From Streptomyces sp. NBC_00448 (GTDB lineage: Bacteria; Actinomycetota; Actinomycetes; Streptomycetales; Streptomycetaceae), in assembly GCF_036014115.1 (NCBI RefSeq), contig NZ_CP107913.1, positions 8,946,501-9,010,500 on the forward strand: 64,000 bases of DNA, in the 5' to 3' direction. Shown one piece after another: positions 34,623 through 43,195 of this stretch (its first letter is position 1; each line of letters starts with the position of its first letter). The notes beneath the pieces were generated by a model. It did no database searches, had not been told where the DNA came from, and was given only the letters and a program-made list of their open reading frames with translations. A program made the translations under genes and the position numbers.

Positions 34623-35711
34623 GTGAGCACCCGCAGAAGTTTTCTCGGCACCGCCACCGCGGTCGGCGCCATGGCATTCCTCGACGGCGCCGACGCCGCG
34701 GCTGCGGCCGGACCGGACGCGGCGGCGCCGGAACTGCCGGCCCGGCACGCGGTGCTCGCGGTCGACACCGCCACCCAGCGTCACTACGACGCGCTCCGGG
34801 CCGAGTTGGCCCGGCGGCTCGGCCCGGTGATCGTCGTGCAGAACGACGACCGGGGCGGCCTGTACACCCTGGTCCACCACGGGACGCGGGAGTCGGCGCA
34901 CCCGGTCCCCGCGCTCTTCGCGCTGGCCAAGTCGATCGCCCACGCCCCGCTGGGCATCTACTCGATCCTCGCGCCCTATCTCGACCACCGGGTTCCGGGC
35001 CTGCCCGGCGCGGCCCGCCCGGACCGGCACGACCTGCGGATGGTGGCGTTCAAGGGGCCCCGGACGAAGGACTGGGTCGGCCCGCTCCGGGAGTTCGGCG
35101 CCACCCTGACCACCGCTCGGCGGCAGCTCGGCGACGCGCGCCTGCCACGGGAGCTGGCGGCGTCCAGTGCGCAGATCCTCGATGCCGCCGTGGAGTTCGC
35201 CGAGGGGGCCGTCCGGCGCGGCGCCTTCGACATGCGGTCGTTCGAGCACTTCGCGGGCGTCCTGGACGACGCCATCGGCACCAACCTCAACTACGCGGCC
35301 CGGGCGCAGATCGCGGGCGTGGAAGGGCTCATGAAGCGGTGGCGGGCCGAGGTCGGCGAGGCGGACTGGCCCGGCCTGTACGTCGTCGTGCTGTCGATCT
35401 GGACGACGTCCGCGCCGAACCAGAACTCGCTCATCGTCAAGCGGTTCCTGGCCCCCGCGACGGCGGACACGCACCTGATCGACCTGCCGACGGCCCAACT
35501 CCCCGCCGACCCGGTATTCGTGGCTCTCGACAACCTGGCCCGGATCGTGCAGGACAACGTCGCGGCGGAGCTGGTCTTCCCCACCGACCGGAAGCTGGCG
35601 GACGCGCTGAAGGGCCCCGAGGATCTGCTCGCCCCGGCGATCCAGCGCCAACTCGTCTGCCCCTACCGGACGTCGGCCGCCCCGCGGAAGGACGCCGGGT
35701 CGGCCTCGTAG
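34623..35711 (+). CDS. Tat-exported protein of unknown function
   Basis: A 362-residue protein starting STRRSFLGTATAVGAMAF, a clear twin-arginine signal, followed by an Ala-rich cleavage region. I do not recognise the mature domain. It is rich in charged helices and contains RHAVLAVDTATQRHYDALRAELARRLGPVIVVQNDD and WPGLYVVVLSIWTTSAPNQNSLIVKRFL. It lacks transmembrane helices and obvious catalytic motifs, and may be a secreted or cell-wall protein. GTG 34623 is chosen for its GGAAGG/GGAGG upstream; ATG 34590 in the same frame is an alternative. Confidence 0.7.
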   Translation: MSTRRSFLGTATAVGAMAFLDGADAAAAAGPDAAAPELPARHAVLAVDTATQRHYDALRAELARRLGPVIVVQNDDRGGLYTLVHHGTRESAHPVPALFALAKSIAHAPLGIYSILAPYLDHRVPGLPGAARPDRHDLRMVAFKGPRTKDWVGPLREFGATLTTARRQLGDARLPRELAASSAQILDAAVEFAEGAVRRGAFDMRSFEHFAGVLDDAIGTNLNYAARAQIAGVEGLMKRWRAEVGEADWPGLYVVVLSIWTTSAPNQNSLIVKRFLAPATADTHLIDLPTAQLPADPVFVALDNLARIVQDNVAAELVFPTDRKLADALKGPEDLLAPAIQRQLVCPYRTSAAPRKDAGSAS

Positions 35712-36097
35712 CAAGGACCGGGCCGCACGGTGCCGTCGGGTCACCGCCGCTCGGTGCGAGCGAGGGTGACCCGTCGGCGGGCTCACGTGGACGCCTTCCC
35801 CCGTCCGCCGCCGCGTGGCCCGGGGCGGGGGGCTTCCGGACGACCGCCACCTCGCCGAAGGGGCAGGACGAGCGCGCCCGGGGCTCGACGGAGACGCGGG
35901 AAATCGACGTGGACGCGGGAAATCGAGGTGGACGCGAGAGATCGAGGTGTGGACGCGCCGAGGGGAGCCGCCTCCGCCGCGCGCGTCGATCATCCCGACT
36001 GGCGGCGCACTCGCCGGGCCCGGCAGGGTGGTCCCGAGCTGGGCAGAAGGACCGAGCAGCAGGTCCGACCAGAAGCACCGAGGAGAGGACCCCGCCC
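35712..36097. repeat. Gene-free spacer with 19-bp tandem repeat
   Basis: A 386-base gap. Three 19-base units (35893-35911, 35912-35930, 35931-35949) with core GACGCGGGAAATCGA lie about 150 bases before the esterase gene. The third unit differs at a few bases and a partial fourth (GACGCG, 35952-35957) follows. No gene is supported. The repeat could be a multi-site binding array for a regulator. Confidence 0.7.
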
Positions 36098-37069
36098 GTG
36101 ACCGTCGAGACCATCCGCACCCACGACTTCCCGTTCGACCCCACCCACGGCTACGACCTGGACCGGCTGTTGGAGGTCGGCGCGCCCGAACCACCGCCCG
36201 GCTTCGACGACTTCTGGCGCGCCAAGTACGCCGAAGCGCGGGCCGTCGACACGGCGCCGCGGGTGGGCGCCGTGGAGGAGGAGCGGGACGGGGTCCGCGT
36301 CCACGCGGTGTCGTACACCTCGGCGGGCGGCTTCCAGGTGGGCGGCTGGCTGACGGTGCCGGCCGACGGCCACGTCACGCGCGGCATGGTGGTGCTGCAC
36401 GGCTACGGCGGCAGGGCCGCGGTCGACGTGCCGCTCCCGCCGCCGGGCACGGCCGCGATCTGGCCGTGCGCCCGGGGGTTGGGGACACGCAGCCTGGACC
36501 CGGACATCCCCCCGGTCTCGGCCGGGCACGTGCTGCACGGCATCGGCTCGCGGGAGAGCTACGTGCACGGCGGATGCGCCGCCGACGTGTGGTGCGCGGC
36601 CTCCGCCCTGCTGGAGTTGGTGCCGCCGGCCGCGGACCGGCTGACGCTGACCGGGGTGAGCTTCGGCGGCGGGATCGGCGCGCTCGCGCTGCCCTGGGAC
36701 GAGCGGTTCGCGCGCGGGGCGCTGGTGGTGCCGAGCTTCGGCAACCACCCGCTGCGGCTGACCCTGCCCTGCACCGGCAGCGGCGAGGCGGTCCGCGGCC
36801 ACCACGCCCGGCACCCCGAAGTGACCGACGTGCTCGGCTACTTCGACGCGGCCGTCGCGGCCACGCGGATACGGGTCCCCGTGCACGTCGGTGCGGCGCT
36901 CTTCGACCCCTCGGTGCCGCCGCCCGGGCAGTTCGCGGTGTACAACGCGCTGGCCGGGCCGAAGGAGCTGTTCGTCCTGGCGGCCGGCCACTTCGACCAC
37001 CCAGGACTGGCCCGGGACGAGGCCCGACTGCTGCGCGCCCAGCGGGAGTTCCTGACGGCCGAGCGGTAA
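36098..37069 (+). CDS. Acetylxylan esterase (AXE1)-like hydrolase
   Basis: A 323-residue alpha/beta hydrolase of the acetylxylan esterase/cephalosporin-C deacetylase type. It opens PFDPTHGYDLDRLLEVG...PPGFDDFW, typical of the family. It has MVVLHGYGGR for the oxyanion hole, LTGVSFGGGIG as nucleophile elbow, Asp in VGAALFDPSVPP, and His in AAGHFDHPG. No signal peptide, so it probably deacetylates imported oligosaccharides in the cytoplasm. The GTG start follows GAGGAGAGG. It sits between the two carbohydrate loci and could serve either. Confidence 0.85.
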   Translation: MTVETIRTHDFPFDPTHGYDLDRLLEVGAPEPPPGFDDFWRAKYAEARAVDTAPRVGAVEEERDGVRVHAVSYTSAGGFQVGGWLTVPADGHVTRGMVVLHGYGGRAAVDVPLPPPGTAAIWPCARGLGTRSLDPDIPPVSAGHVLHGIGSRESYVHGGCAADVWCAASALLELVPPAADRLTLTGVSFGGGIGALALPWDERFARGALVVPSFGNHPLRLTLPCTGSGEAVRGHHARHPEVTDVLGYFDAAVAATRIRVPVHVGAALFDPSVPPPGQFAVYNALAGPKELFVLAAGHFDHPGLARDEARLLRAQREFLTAER

Positions 37070-37163
37070 CGCCCCTCCTGCGAGGAGATTCCCGCACATC
37101 GTCTTGACGCCCCCCGCAACGCGCCCCGTTTCCATGCTCGTACGTATGAGCGCATGAGCCCCG

Positions 37164-37190
37164 GCCCGGCCCGTGACCGCCGGGCCGGGC
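37164..37190. terminator. Hairpin between convergent esterase and epoxide hydrolase genes
   Basis: Perfect 10-bp arms (37164-37173, 37181-37190; GCCCGGCCCG/CGGGCCGGGC) with a 7-base loop in the 183-base gap where the two genes converge. Confidence 0.6.
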
Positions 37191-37252
37191 GCCCACCGGT
37201 GCTCCCGGGCGCTCACGGGTGGTCCCACATACCCCCAGGCGCTCCCGTGCGC

Positions 37253-38488
37253 TCAGGGCCGGCGGCCCCGGAAGGTGCCGCGCAGGTCGCCCACCCAGGC
37301 GTCGGGGTTCTCCCAGGGAATGAAGTGGCCCCCGTGGTCATGGGCGTTGACGTTGACGTGGTGGAACCACCGGGCCTGCGGGCCGGAGGTGAACGCCTGG
37401 ACGCGTGCGTCGGCGGAGTGGACGCCGGGCGGGTTCTCGTAGGTGACGAAGGTGAGGCCGACCGGGGCCTGCACCACCGGGGTGCGGTCGTGGGAAGGGG
37501 CCCAGGGGTAGCGGTTGGCGTTGGCGTAGTAACGCATCGACGTGGCGATGGAGTTGTTCACCCAGTAGATCGTGGCGTGGGTGAGCAGGTCGTCCTTGCT
37601 GAAGACGGACTCGACGTCGCCGCCGTTGTCGCTCCAGGCGTTCCAGCGCTCCAGCAGCCAGGCGAGCAGTCCGGCGGGGGAGTCGCTCAGCCCGTGGGCC
37701 AGGGTGGCGCCGTCGAGCATGTGCGTGGCGAGGTGGGACGCCGAGCGGCGGTCCATCGCGACGATGCGGGCGCGCACGTCGGCGGGCTGGTCGTCGGTGA
37801 GGGGCCGGTTGCGGGCGAAGTCCCAGGCGCGGGGGCCGGTGAAGAAGTCGAGCGGCAGGCCGGAGCCGATGTGGATGCCGTACAGCTCGTCGGCGTACTT
37901 GTGGCCGAGCTGGCTGGTGACGATCCCGCCGATGTCGCAGCCCCCGGCGGCGTACTTCGCGTACCCCAGGGTCTCGGTCATCAGGGTGTGCCAGAGGTCG
38001 GAGACCTTCCAGAAGTTGACGTCGGGGAAGCCGGTGAGCGGGCCGGGGAAGCCGAAGCCGGGCAGGGAGGGCACGATGACGTCGAACGCGTCGGCGGGGT
38101 CGCCGCCGAATGCGGCCGGGTCGGCGAGCGGGTCGATCACCTTCGACCAGTGCCAGAACGTCCACGGCCAGCCGTGGGTGAGGATCAACGGGATCGGGCG
38201 GGGGCCGCGGCCGGCCTTGCGCAGGAAGTGCACCGGGACACCCCGCACGTTCACCTGGTAGTGCTGGTAGGTGTTGATGGCGCGCTCGGCCGCGCGCCAG
38301 TCGTACCCGTCCCGCCAGTAGGCGACCAACTCGCCCAGATAGCCGGCCGGTACGCCGTAGGACCAGTCCTCGTTCCCCTCGTCCAGCGGCGGCCGGGTCA
38401 GCCGCAGCCGGGCGCGCAGGTCGTCGAGGACCTCGTCGGGCACGTGGATCGGGGTGGGTTCCAGTGCGAACGTGCGCGCGGAGGTCAT
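37253..38488 (-). CDS. Epoxide hydrolase (EHN-domain alpha/beta hydrolase)
   Basis: A 411-residue enzyme with the N-terminal epoxide-hydrolase domain (VPDEVLDDLRARLRLTR...DWSYGVPAGYLGELVAYWRDGYDWR). Catalytic elements are HGWPWTFW (105-112, oxyanion hole), nucleophile Asp185 in GGCDIGG, ring-opening tyrosines in the lid region, and His in HDHGGHFIPWE. It hydrolyses an epoxide to a diol; the substrate is unknown. It starts only 39 bases after the YesL-like gene on the same strand and so may be the last gene of the ABC operon, although its chemistry does not obviously fit sugar use. Confidence 0.88.
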   Translation of the reverse strand: MTSARTFALEPTPIHVPDEVLDDLRARLRLTRPPLDEGNEDWSYGVPAGYLGELVAYWRDGYDWRAAERAINTYQHYQVNVRGVPVHFLRKAGRGPRPIPLILTHGWPWTFWHWSKVIDPLADPAAFGGDPADAFDVIVPSLPGFGFPGPLTGFPDVNFWKVSDLWHTLMTETLGYAKYAAGGCDIGGIVTSQLGHKYADELYGIHIGSGLPLDFFTGPRAWDFARNRPLTDDQPADVRARIVAMDRRSASHLATHMLDGATLAHGLSDSPAGLLAWLLERWNAWSDNGGDVESVFSKDDLLTHATIYWVNNSIATSMRYYANANRYPWAPSHDRTPVVQAPVGLTFVTYENPPGVHSADARVQAFTSGPQARWFHHVNVNAHDHGGHFIPWENPDAWVGDLRGTFRGRRP

Positions 38489-38527
38489 GGCGGGGAATTT
38501 TACCGGGCCGTCGACCGGCGGGACCGG

Positions 38528-39148
38528 TCATCCGTCCTGCCGGTGGGCGGAGTCCCGCAGGTCCACCGCGGTGGCGGCGAACGCCAGCGGCCCGGGCAGC
38601 AGCGGCAGCAGCACCGGCAGGGCCCACAGCAGGAGGGCCGCCAACACCACGGCGGCGGCCAGCAGCGCGGTGCCGCGCGGGTCCGCCAGCGAGCGGGCCA
38701 GCGCCTCCCGTCCGGAGAGCCGGTGCGGCCCGTCCAGGGCGACCGCGCGCAGGCCGACGGCGGCGGCGCCGAGCGCGAGCAGCAGCAGGACCGGCGCCAT
38801 CGCGGCGGCCCCGGGCAGCCCGGAGCGCAGCAGCCGCTCGTCGAGCAGGAACAGCACGCCGAACGCGGGCGGCACCAGGCCCTTGGCGAGCGTGGCCAGG
38901 GTCAGCCGGGCCCGGAGTCCGGCCGGCAGGTCGCGCACCTTGACCTGGACGCCGTTGCCGGCGGACCGGCGCAGCACGGCGCTCGCGGCGGAGAGCGCGG
39001 CCGGGGCGGTGACCACCGGCAGGCAGGCCACGGCGGTGATCACGCCCACCAGCAGCATGTCGGCGAAGAGGGTGAAGCCGGAGCCGAACACCTCGCCCGG
39101 CTCGCGCCGGGCCGGGCGGGCCTGATCGGGTACGTGGGTCATCGTCAT
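38528..39148 (-). CDS. YesL-like (DUF624-type) membrane protein
   Basis: A 206-residue protein with four or five hydrophobic stretches (FADMLLVGVITAVACLPVVTAPAAL, AMAPVLLLLALGAAAVGL, GTALLAAAVVLAALLLWALPVLLPL). It opens GEVFGSGFTLFADMLLVG, similar in layout to YesL proteins. It lies directly downstream of two sugar permease genes, as YesL-like genes often do. Function unknown; assignment rests on context and membrane layout more than on a clear signature. Confidence 0.65.
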   Translation of the reverse strand: MTMTHVPDQARPARREPGEVFGSGFTLFADMLLVGVITAVACLPVVTAPAALSAASAVLRRSAGNGVQVKVRDLPAGLRARLTLATLAKGLVPPAFGVLFLLDERLLRSGLPGAAAMAPVLLLLALGAAAVGLRAVALDGPHRLSGREALARSLADPRGTALLAAAVVLAALLLWALPVLLPLLPGPLAFAATAVDLRDSAHRQDG

Positions 39149-39160
39149 CGGGAATCCTCC

Positions 39161-40000
39161 TCAGCTCTTCAGTCCGGACGTGGCCATGCCCTGCACCAGG
39201 TAGCGCTGGAAGACGAAGAAGAACAGCACGATGGGCAGGACGGAGATCACCGACATGGCGAACATCGGCCCGTAGGCGGACGTGCTCGACTGGTCGACGA
39301 AGTTCCGCAGCGCCAGCGTGATGGTGGCCTTCTGCGGCGAGAACAGGTAGATCATCTGCGCGAAGAAGTCGTTCCAGGACCAGATGAACGAGAAGATCGC
39401 GGTGGTGATCAGCGCGGGGCGGCTGAGCGGCAGGACGATGTGGAAGAACGAGCGGAACGGGCCGCAGCCGTCGATCCGGGCCGCCTCCTCCAGCTCCCTG
39501 GGCAGGTTCCGCATGAACTGCACGATGAGGAAGACGAAGAACGCGTCCACCGCGAGGAACTTCGGCAGGATGAGCGGCCAGAAGGTGTTGGTCATGCCGA
39601 GCTTGTTGAAGATGATGTACTGCGGGATCAGCACCACGTGCTGCGGCAGCATCAGTGTGGCCACGGTGAACGCGAACATCGGGCCGCGCATCCGGAACCG
39701 CAGCCGGGCGAAGGCGTAGGCGGCCAGCGAGCAGGACATCACGTTCCCGACCACCGCGCCGAGGCTGATCAGCAGGCTGTTGCCGAGCAGCCGGGTCACG
39801 GAGACGCCCGAGACGCCGTCCAGCGCGGTGCTGTAGTTGCTCCACTCGAAGTGGCTGGGCCACAGGTTGACGCTGGTCACCACCTCGTCGGCCGGCTTCA
39901 CGGAGGTCACCAGCAGCCACAGCAGCGGGTAGAGCAGGGCGAGCAGCGCGATCAGGGCGACCGTGTGGGGCAGCCAGCGTCGCATGGTCAGGTTCATCAT
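39161..40000 (-). CDS. Carbohydrate ABC transporter permease (MalG-like)
   Basis: A 279-residue permease with six transmembrane helices. The EAA loop reads LPRELEEAARIDGCGPFRSFFHIVLPLSRP, and the C-terminus YLVQGMATSGLKS is typical of MalG-type subunits. ATG 40000 overlaps the stop of the preceding permease (ATGA), so they are translationally coupled. It forms the translocation pore with that partner. Confidence 0.92.
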   Translation of the reverse strand: MMNLTMRRWLPHTVALIALLALLYPLLWLLVTSVKPADEVVTSVNLWPSHFEWSNYSTALDGVSGVSVTRLLGNSLLISLGAVVGNVMSCSLAAYAFARLRFRMRGPMFAFTVATLMLPQHVVLIPQYIIFNKLGMTNTFWPLILPKFLAVDAFFVFLIVQFMRNLPRELEEAARIDGCGPFRSFFHIVLPLSRPALITTAIFSFIWSWNDFFAQMIYLFSPQKATITLALRNFVDQSSTSAYGPMFAMSVISVLPIVLFFFVFQRYLVQGMATSGLKS

Positions 40001-40962
40001 TCCGCCTCGTCCGCGTAGAACACCCAGGCCCGGGAGACCTTGAACATCACCGCGGTGACGGCCGCGATGGCGAGCAGCATCAGCCAGGCCATGGCCGAGG
40101 CGTAGCCCATGTGCGAGGCGGTGAACCCGCGCTCGTACAGGTAGAGCGTGTAGAAGAGGGTGGAGTCGGCCGGCCCGCCGTTGCCGCCGCTGACCACGAA
40201 GGCGGGCGTGAAGACCTGGAAGGACTGGATCATCTCCAGCACCAGGTTGAAGAAGACCACCGGCGAGAGCATCGGCACCGTGATGGACACGAACTGCCGC
40301 CAGGCGCCCGCCCCGTCGAGCCCCGCCGCCTCGTACAGCTCCGGCGAGATCTGCTGGAGGCCGGCCAGGAAGATGACCATGGGGGCGCCGAACTGCCAGA
40401 TGGTCAGCATCACCACGACGAAGGTGGCCAGGTGCGGGTCGCCGACCCAGCCGCCGAGGTGGATGCCGAAGGTGCCGAGCACGTTGTCGACGGTGCCGCC
40501 GTCGTTGAACAGCGCCCGGAACACCAGGGCGATCGACATGCTCGCGCCGAGCAGGGACGGGGCGTAGAACGCCGAACGGTAGAAGCCGCGGCCGGCCCTG
40601 AGCCGCTTGAGCAGCAGCGCGGCGCCGAGCGCCAGGGCCAGCTTGAGCGGGACGGCGATCACCACGTACTTCAGGGTGGTCAGCACCGACCGCCAGTACC
40701 GCGGGTCGTCGAACAGCATCTCCCGGTAGTTGCGCAGGCCCACCCAATGCGGGGCGTTGAACATGTCGTAGCTGGTGAAGGAGAGGTAGAGGGACACCGC
40801 CATCGGCACCAGCGTCACCGCGACCGCGCCGATCATCCACGGGGTGAGGAAGACATACGCCGGCCAGCGCGCCTCGCGGCGGCCGCGGGCGCGCCGGCGC
40901 GCGTCCGCCCGGTCCGCCGCCGGCCCGGCGGGCTTGGGCACGTCGATCTGCGAGACGCTCAT
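39997..40962 (-). CDS. Carbohydrate ABC transporter permease (MalF-like)
   Basis: A 321-residue permease with a basic N-terminal tail and six transmembrane helices (AYVFLTPWMIGAVAVTLVPMA first). The EAA loop is ISPELYEAAGLDGAGAWRQFVSITVPMLSP. It overlaps the binding-protein gene stop by 4 bases. With the next permease it forms the importer core; the ATPase is not encoded nearby. Confidence 0.92.
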   Translation of the reverse strand: MSVSQIDVPKPAGPAADRADARRRARGRREARWPAYVFLTPWMIGAVAVTLVPMAVSLYLSFTSYDMFNAPHWVGLRNYREMLFDDPRYWRSVLTTLKYVVIAVPLKLALALGAALLLKRLRAGRGFYRSAFYAPSLLGASMSIALVFRALFNDGGTVDNVLGTFGIHLGGWVGDPHLATFVVVMLTIWQFGAPMVIFLAGLQQISPELYEAAGLDGAGAWRQFVSITVPMLSPVVFFNLVLEMIQSFQVFTPAFVVSGGNGGPADSTLFYTLYLYERGFTASHMGYASAMAWLMLLAIAAVTAVMFKVSRAWVFYADEAE

Positions 40963-42293
40963 GACTCCAGCTCCTGCTTCGCCTGGACGACGAGTTCGTG
41001 GGCCGCCTTCGCGGGCGAGGCCAGGCCGAACTCCACCCGCTGGTACTCGCGGACGAAGGCGCTCTCGATCGCGACGTCACCCTTGGGGGGCGCGGCCGGC
41101 GGGGGCTGCACGCCGTACTTCTGCATCTGCTCGTCGAACTGCCACACCTTCAGGTCCGGCCCGCTCAGCTTCCTGTCCACCTCGGCGGCGATCGCCCGGT
41201 TGGGGGGCTGGGACCGGGTGACGCCCAGGATGTCGCCGGCCTGCTGGTCGTTGAGGAGGAAGTCCATCAACTCGGCTGCCATCTGGGGGTGTTTGGAGTG
41301 GGCGCCGATGCCGATCAGCATCGTGGGCTTGAAGTAGGCGCCCGCCTTGCCGTCGACGCCGGGGACCGGGGCGTAGCGCATCGTGTGCCCGGTCGGGCTG
41401 GTGAAGCCGGTGAAGGTGGCGTCCCAGGAGTAGTCGAGGGCGTCCAGGCCGCGGCTGAAGGCGCTGATGCCCGTCGCGTCGGCCTGCGCGCTGTCCTTGG
41501 CCGACACCAGCGCCCCCGACTTCTGCAGCCGGTGGCAGAAGGACCAGAACGCGGCGAGGTCCTGCTCGGTGTAGCCGAGCTTGGTGGGGCCGGCGTAGAG
41601 CTGCTTGCCGTGGCTGCGCAGCCAGTCCTCGAAGACGTCCTCGTTGCTGCCGCCGTCGTTGGAGCCCGCCACGGTCCGCCCGTCGGGGGACTTCAGTTTC
41701 ATCGCGGCGATCTTCGCGTCGACCGCCGCGTAGTCCTGCCAGGTCCAGGAGGGTTGCGGCGCGGGGATGCCGGCCTGCGCGAAGACGGTGGCGTCGTAGA
41801 CGTAGCCGGTGATGCCGCGGCCCATCGGCAGGGCGTACTGCTTGCCGGCCAGGTGGCCGGTGTGCACCAGCGACGGGTCCATCTCGCCGGTGTGGAGGGT
41901 GCCGTCCTGGACGTAGCTGTCCAGGGGGAGCAGGGCGCCACCGGTGGAGAACTGGGAGATCTGGCGGTAGTCCAGCTGCGCCAGGTCCGGGATGCCGCCG
42001 CCGGCGGCCTGGGTGGCCAGCCGCTGCTTGTAGGAGCCGAAGTCGGCGTTGGACATCTGGACGGTGACGTCCGGGTGCGCCTTCTCGAACAGCCGTACCG
42101 CCTTCTCGGTACGGGCCTGCCGGTCGTCGTTGCCCCACCAGGTGAAGGTGAGGGTGATGTGGTGGCCCGCGGCGCCGGAGGCACCGCAGGAGGTGAGCGC
42201 GGCCAGCAGGACGGTGCTGCAGCCGGCGGCGACCGCCGTGGCGACCGCCCGGCGGCGGAGGAACCGACGCCGGCCGCTTCGGGGCTCGGGCAT
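40959..42293 (-). CDS. Sugar ABC transporter solute-binding lipoprotein
   Basis: A 444-residue binding protein. The N-terminus (RSGRRRFLRRRAVATAVAAG) has a Tat-like basic segment, then a hydrophobic run to a lipobox ending in LTSC. The mature part (TLTFTWWGNDDRQARTEKAVRLFEKAHPDVTVQ) is typical of sugar-binding family 1. ATG 42293 follows GGAAAGG and sets the start within a much longer frame. A 173-base gap separates it from the cupin gene upstream, so it may also have its own promoter. Confidence 0.92.
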   Translation of the reverse strand: MPEPRSGRRRFLRRRAVATAVAAGCSTVLLAALTSCGASGAAGHHITLTFTWWGNDDRQARTEKAVRLFEKAHPDVTVQMSNADFGSYKQRLATQAAGGGIPDLAQLDYRQISQFSTGGALLPLDSYVQDGTLHTGEMDPSLVHTGHLAGKQYALPMGRGITGYVYDATVFAQAGIPAPQPSWTWQDYAAVDAKIAAMKLKSPDGRTVAGSNDGGSNEDVFEDWLRSHGKQLYAGPTKLGYTEQDLAAFWSFCHRLQKSGALVSAKDSAQADATGISAFSRGLDALDYSWDATFTGFTSPTGHTMRYAPVPGVDGKAGAYFKPTMLIGIGAHSKHPQMAAELMDFLLNDQQAGDILGVTRSQPPNRAIAAEVDRKLSGPDLKVWQFDEQMQKYGVQPPPAAPPKGDVAIESAFVREYQRVEFGLASPAKAAHELVVQAKQELES

Positions 42294-42466
42294 GGTGGCC
42301 TTTCCGGGGTGAGTGGGTGGAGCGGTGGCGCGAGGCGGGGCGGGCGCCGCCGGCCGGGGGCCCGGTGGGGGACCGGCCGGTCGGCTCAGGCGCCCGGGCG
42401 GGCGCCGGGTGCGGACCGGCCGGTCGACTCCCCGCCGGGAACGGGGGCTTGAGGGAACGGGTCGGC

Positions 42467-43195
42467 TCAGGCGTCGTGGTAGACGTCGAGCCGGCCGCAC
42501 ATGCCGAACCGTCCGGTCGCGGTGGGCCCGCCGGCCCGGGTGCGGGCGGCGGCGAGGTGGCTCGGGTCGCCGTCGCCGAGGGCGGCCAACTGGTCGCGGG
42601 TGGCGGTGGCGGCCGCGTGGGCGCCCTCGCGCCAGCGGCGCTCCCACTCGGCGAGGCGGGGCCGCACCAGCTCGGCCGCCGCGCGGTGGAAGGCGGCGAG
42701 CGGCTCCGGGTCGCCGGCGGCGACCGCCTCCCGCAGCTCGACGAAGCGGCGGGTGGCGAGGTCGCGGCGGGCCCGCGCCGCGACGACCTGGTCCTGCTCG
42801 CTCCCCGCGGTGGGCAGCCGGACCGCCGCCGCGTAGGTGTCGGGGTCGGTGATCCGGTCCGGGGGCAGGGTGAGGACCGCGTCGCCCGCCTCGGGCAGCC
42901 CGCTGTTCTGCATGACGACGGTGATCCGCAGCCCGCCGTGGTTGACCAGCCGGTGGATGGTGCCGGGGGTGAACCAGGCCACCGTGCCGGCCCGCAGCGG
43001 GGTCTCCTCGAAGCCTGAGGTGGTCAGGGTCTGCACGGCGCCCTCGCCGTCCGTCACCACGTACCCCTCGCTGCACGTCAGGTGGAGGTGCGGGGTGCCG
43101 CCGCCGGGCCGGCCGTCGACGGTCGGCCAGTCGTAGACGGTCAGCCGGGAGACCGCGACCGCCCCGGGGAACCCGTCGTAGGCCGTGGTCACCAT
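42467..43195 (-). CDS. Cupin-domain protein of a carbohydrate locus
   Basis: A 242-residue protein. Residues about 15-115 form a cupin: TPHLHLTCSEGYVVTDGEG supplies the H-x-H...E metal ligands and PGTIHRLVNHGGL the second His. The C-terminal half is a charged helical region (RRDLATRRFVELREAVAAGD...). Cupins in such loci are often sugar isomerases or sensor proteins; no specific activity can be read. Its start overlaps the stop of the PmoA-like gene, so they are coupled. Confidence 0.78.
   Translation of the reverse strand: MVTTAYDGFPGAVAVSRLTVYDWPTVDGRPGGGTPHLHLTCSEGYVVTDGEGAVQTLTTSGFEETPLRAGTVAWFTPGTIHRLVNHGGLRITVVMQNSGLPEAGDAVLTLPPDRITDPDTYAAAVRLPTAGSEQDQVVAARARRDLATRRFVELREAVAAGDPEPLAAFHRAAAELVRPRLAEWERRWREGAHAAATATRDQLAALGDGDPSHLAAARTRAGGPTATGRFGMCGRLDVYHDA

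Noticed and set aside
37154..40018. A 954-codon plus-strand frame across the second ABC locus
   Set aside because: Gln/Gly/Arg-rich shadow of well-supported minus-strand permease and hydrolase genes.
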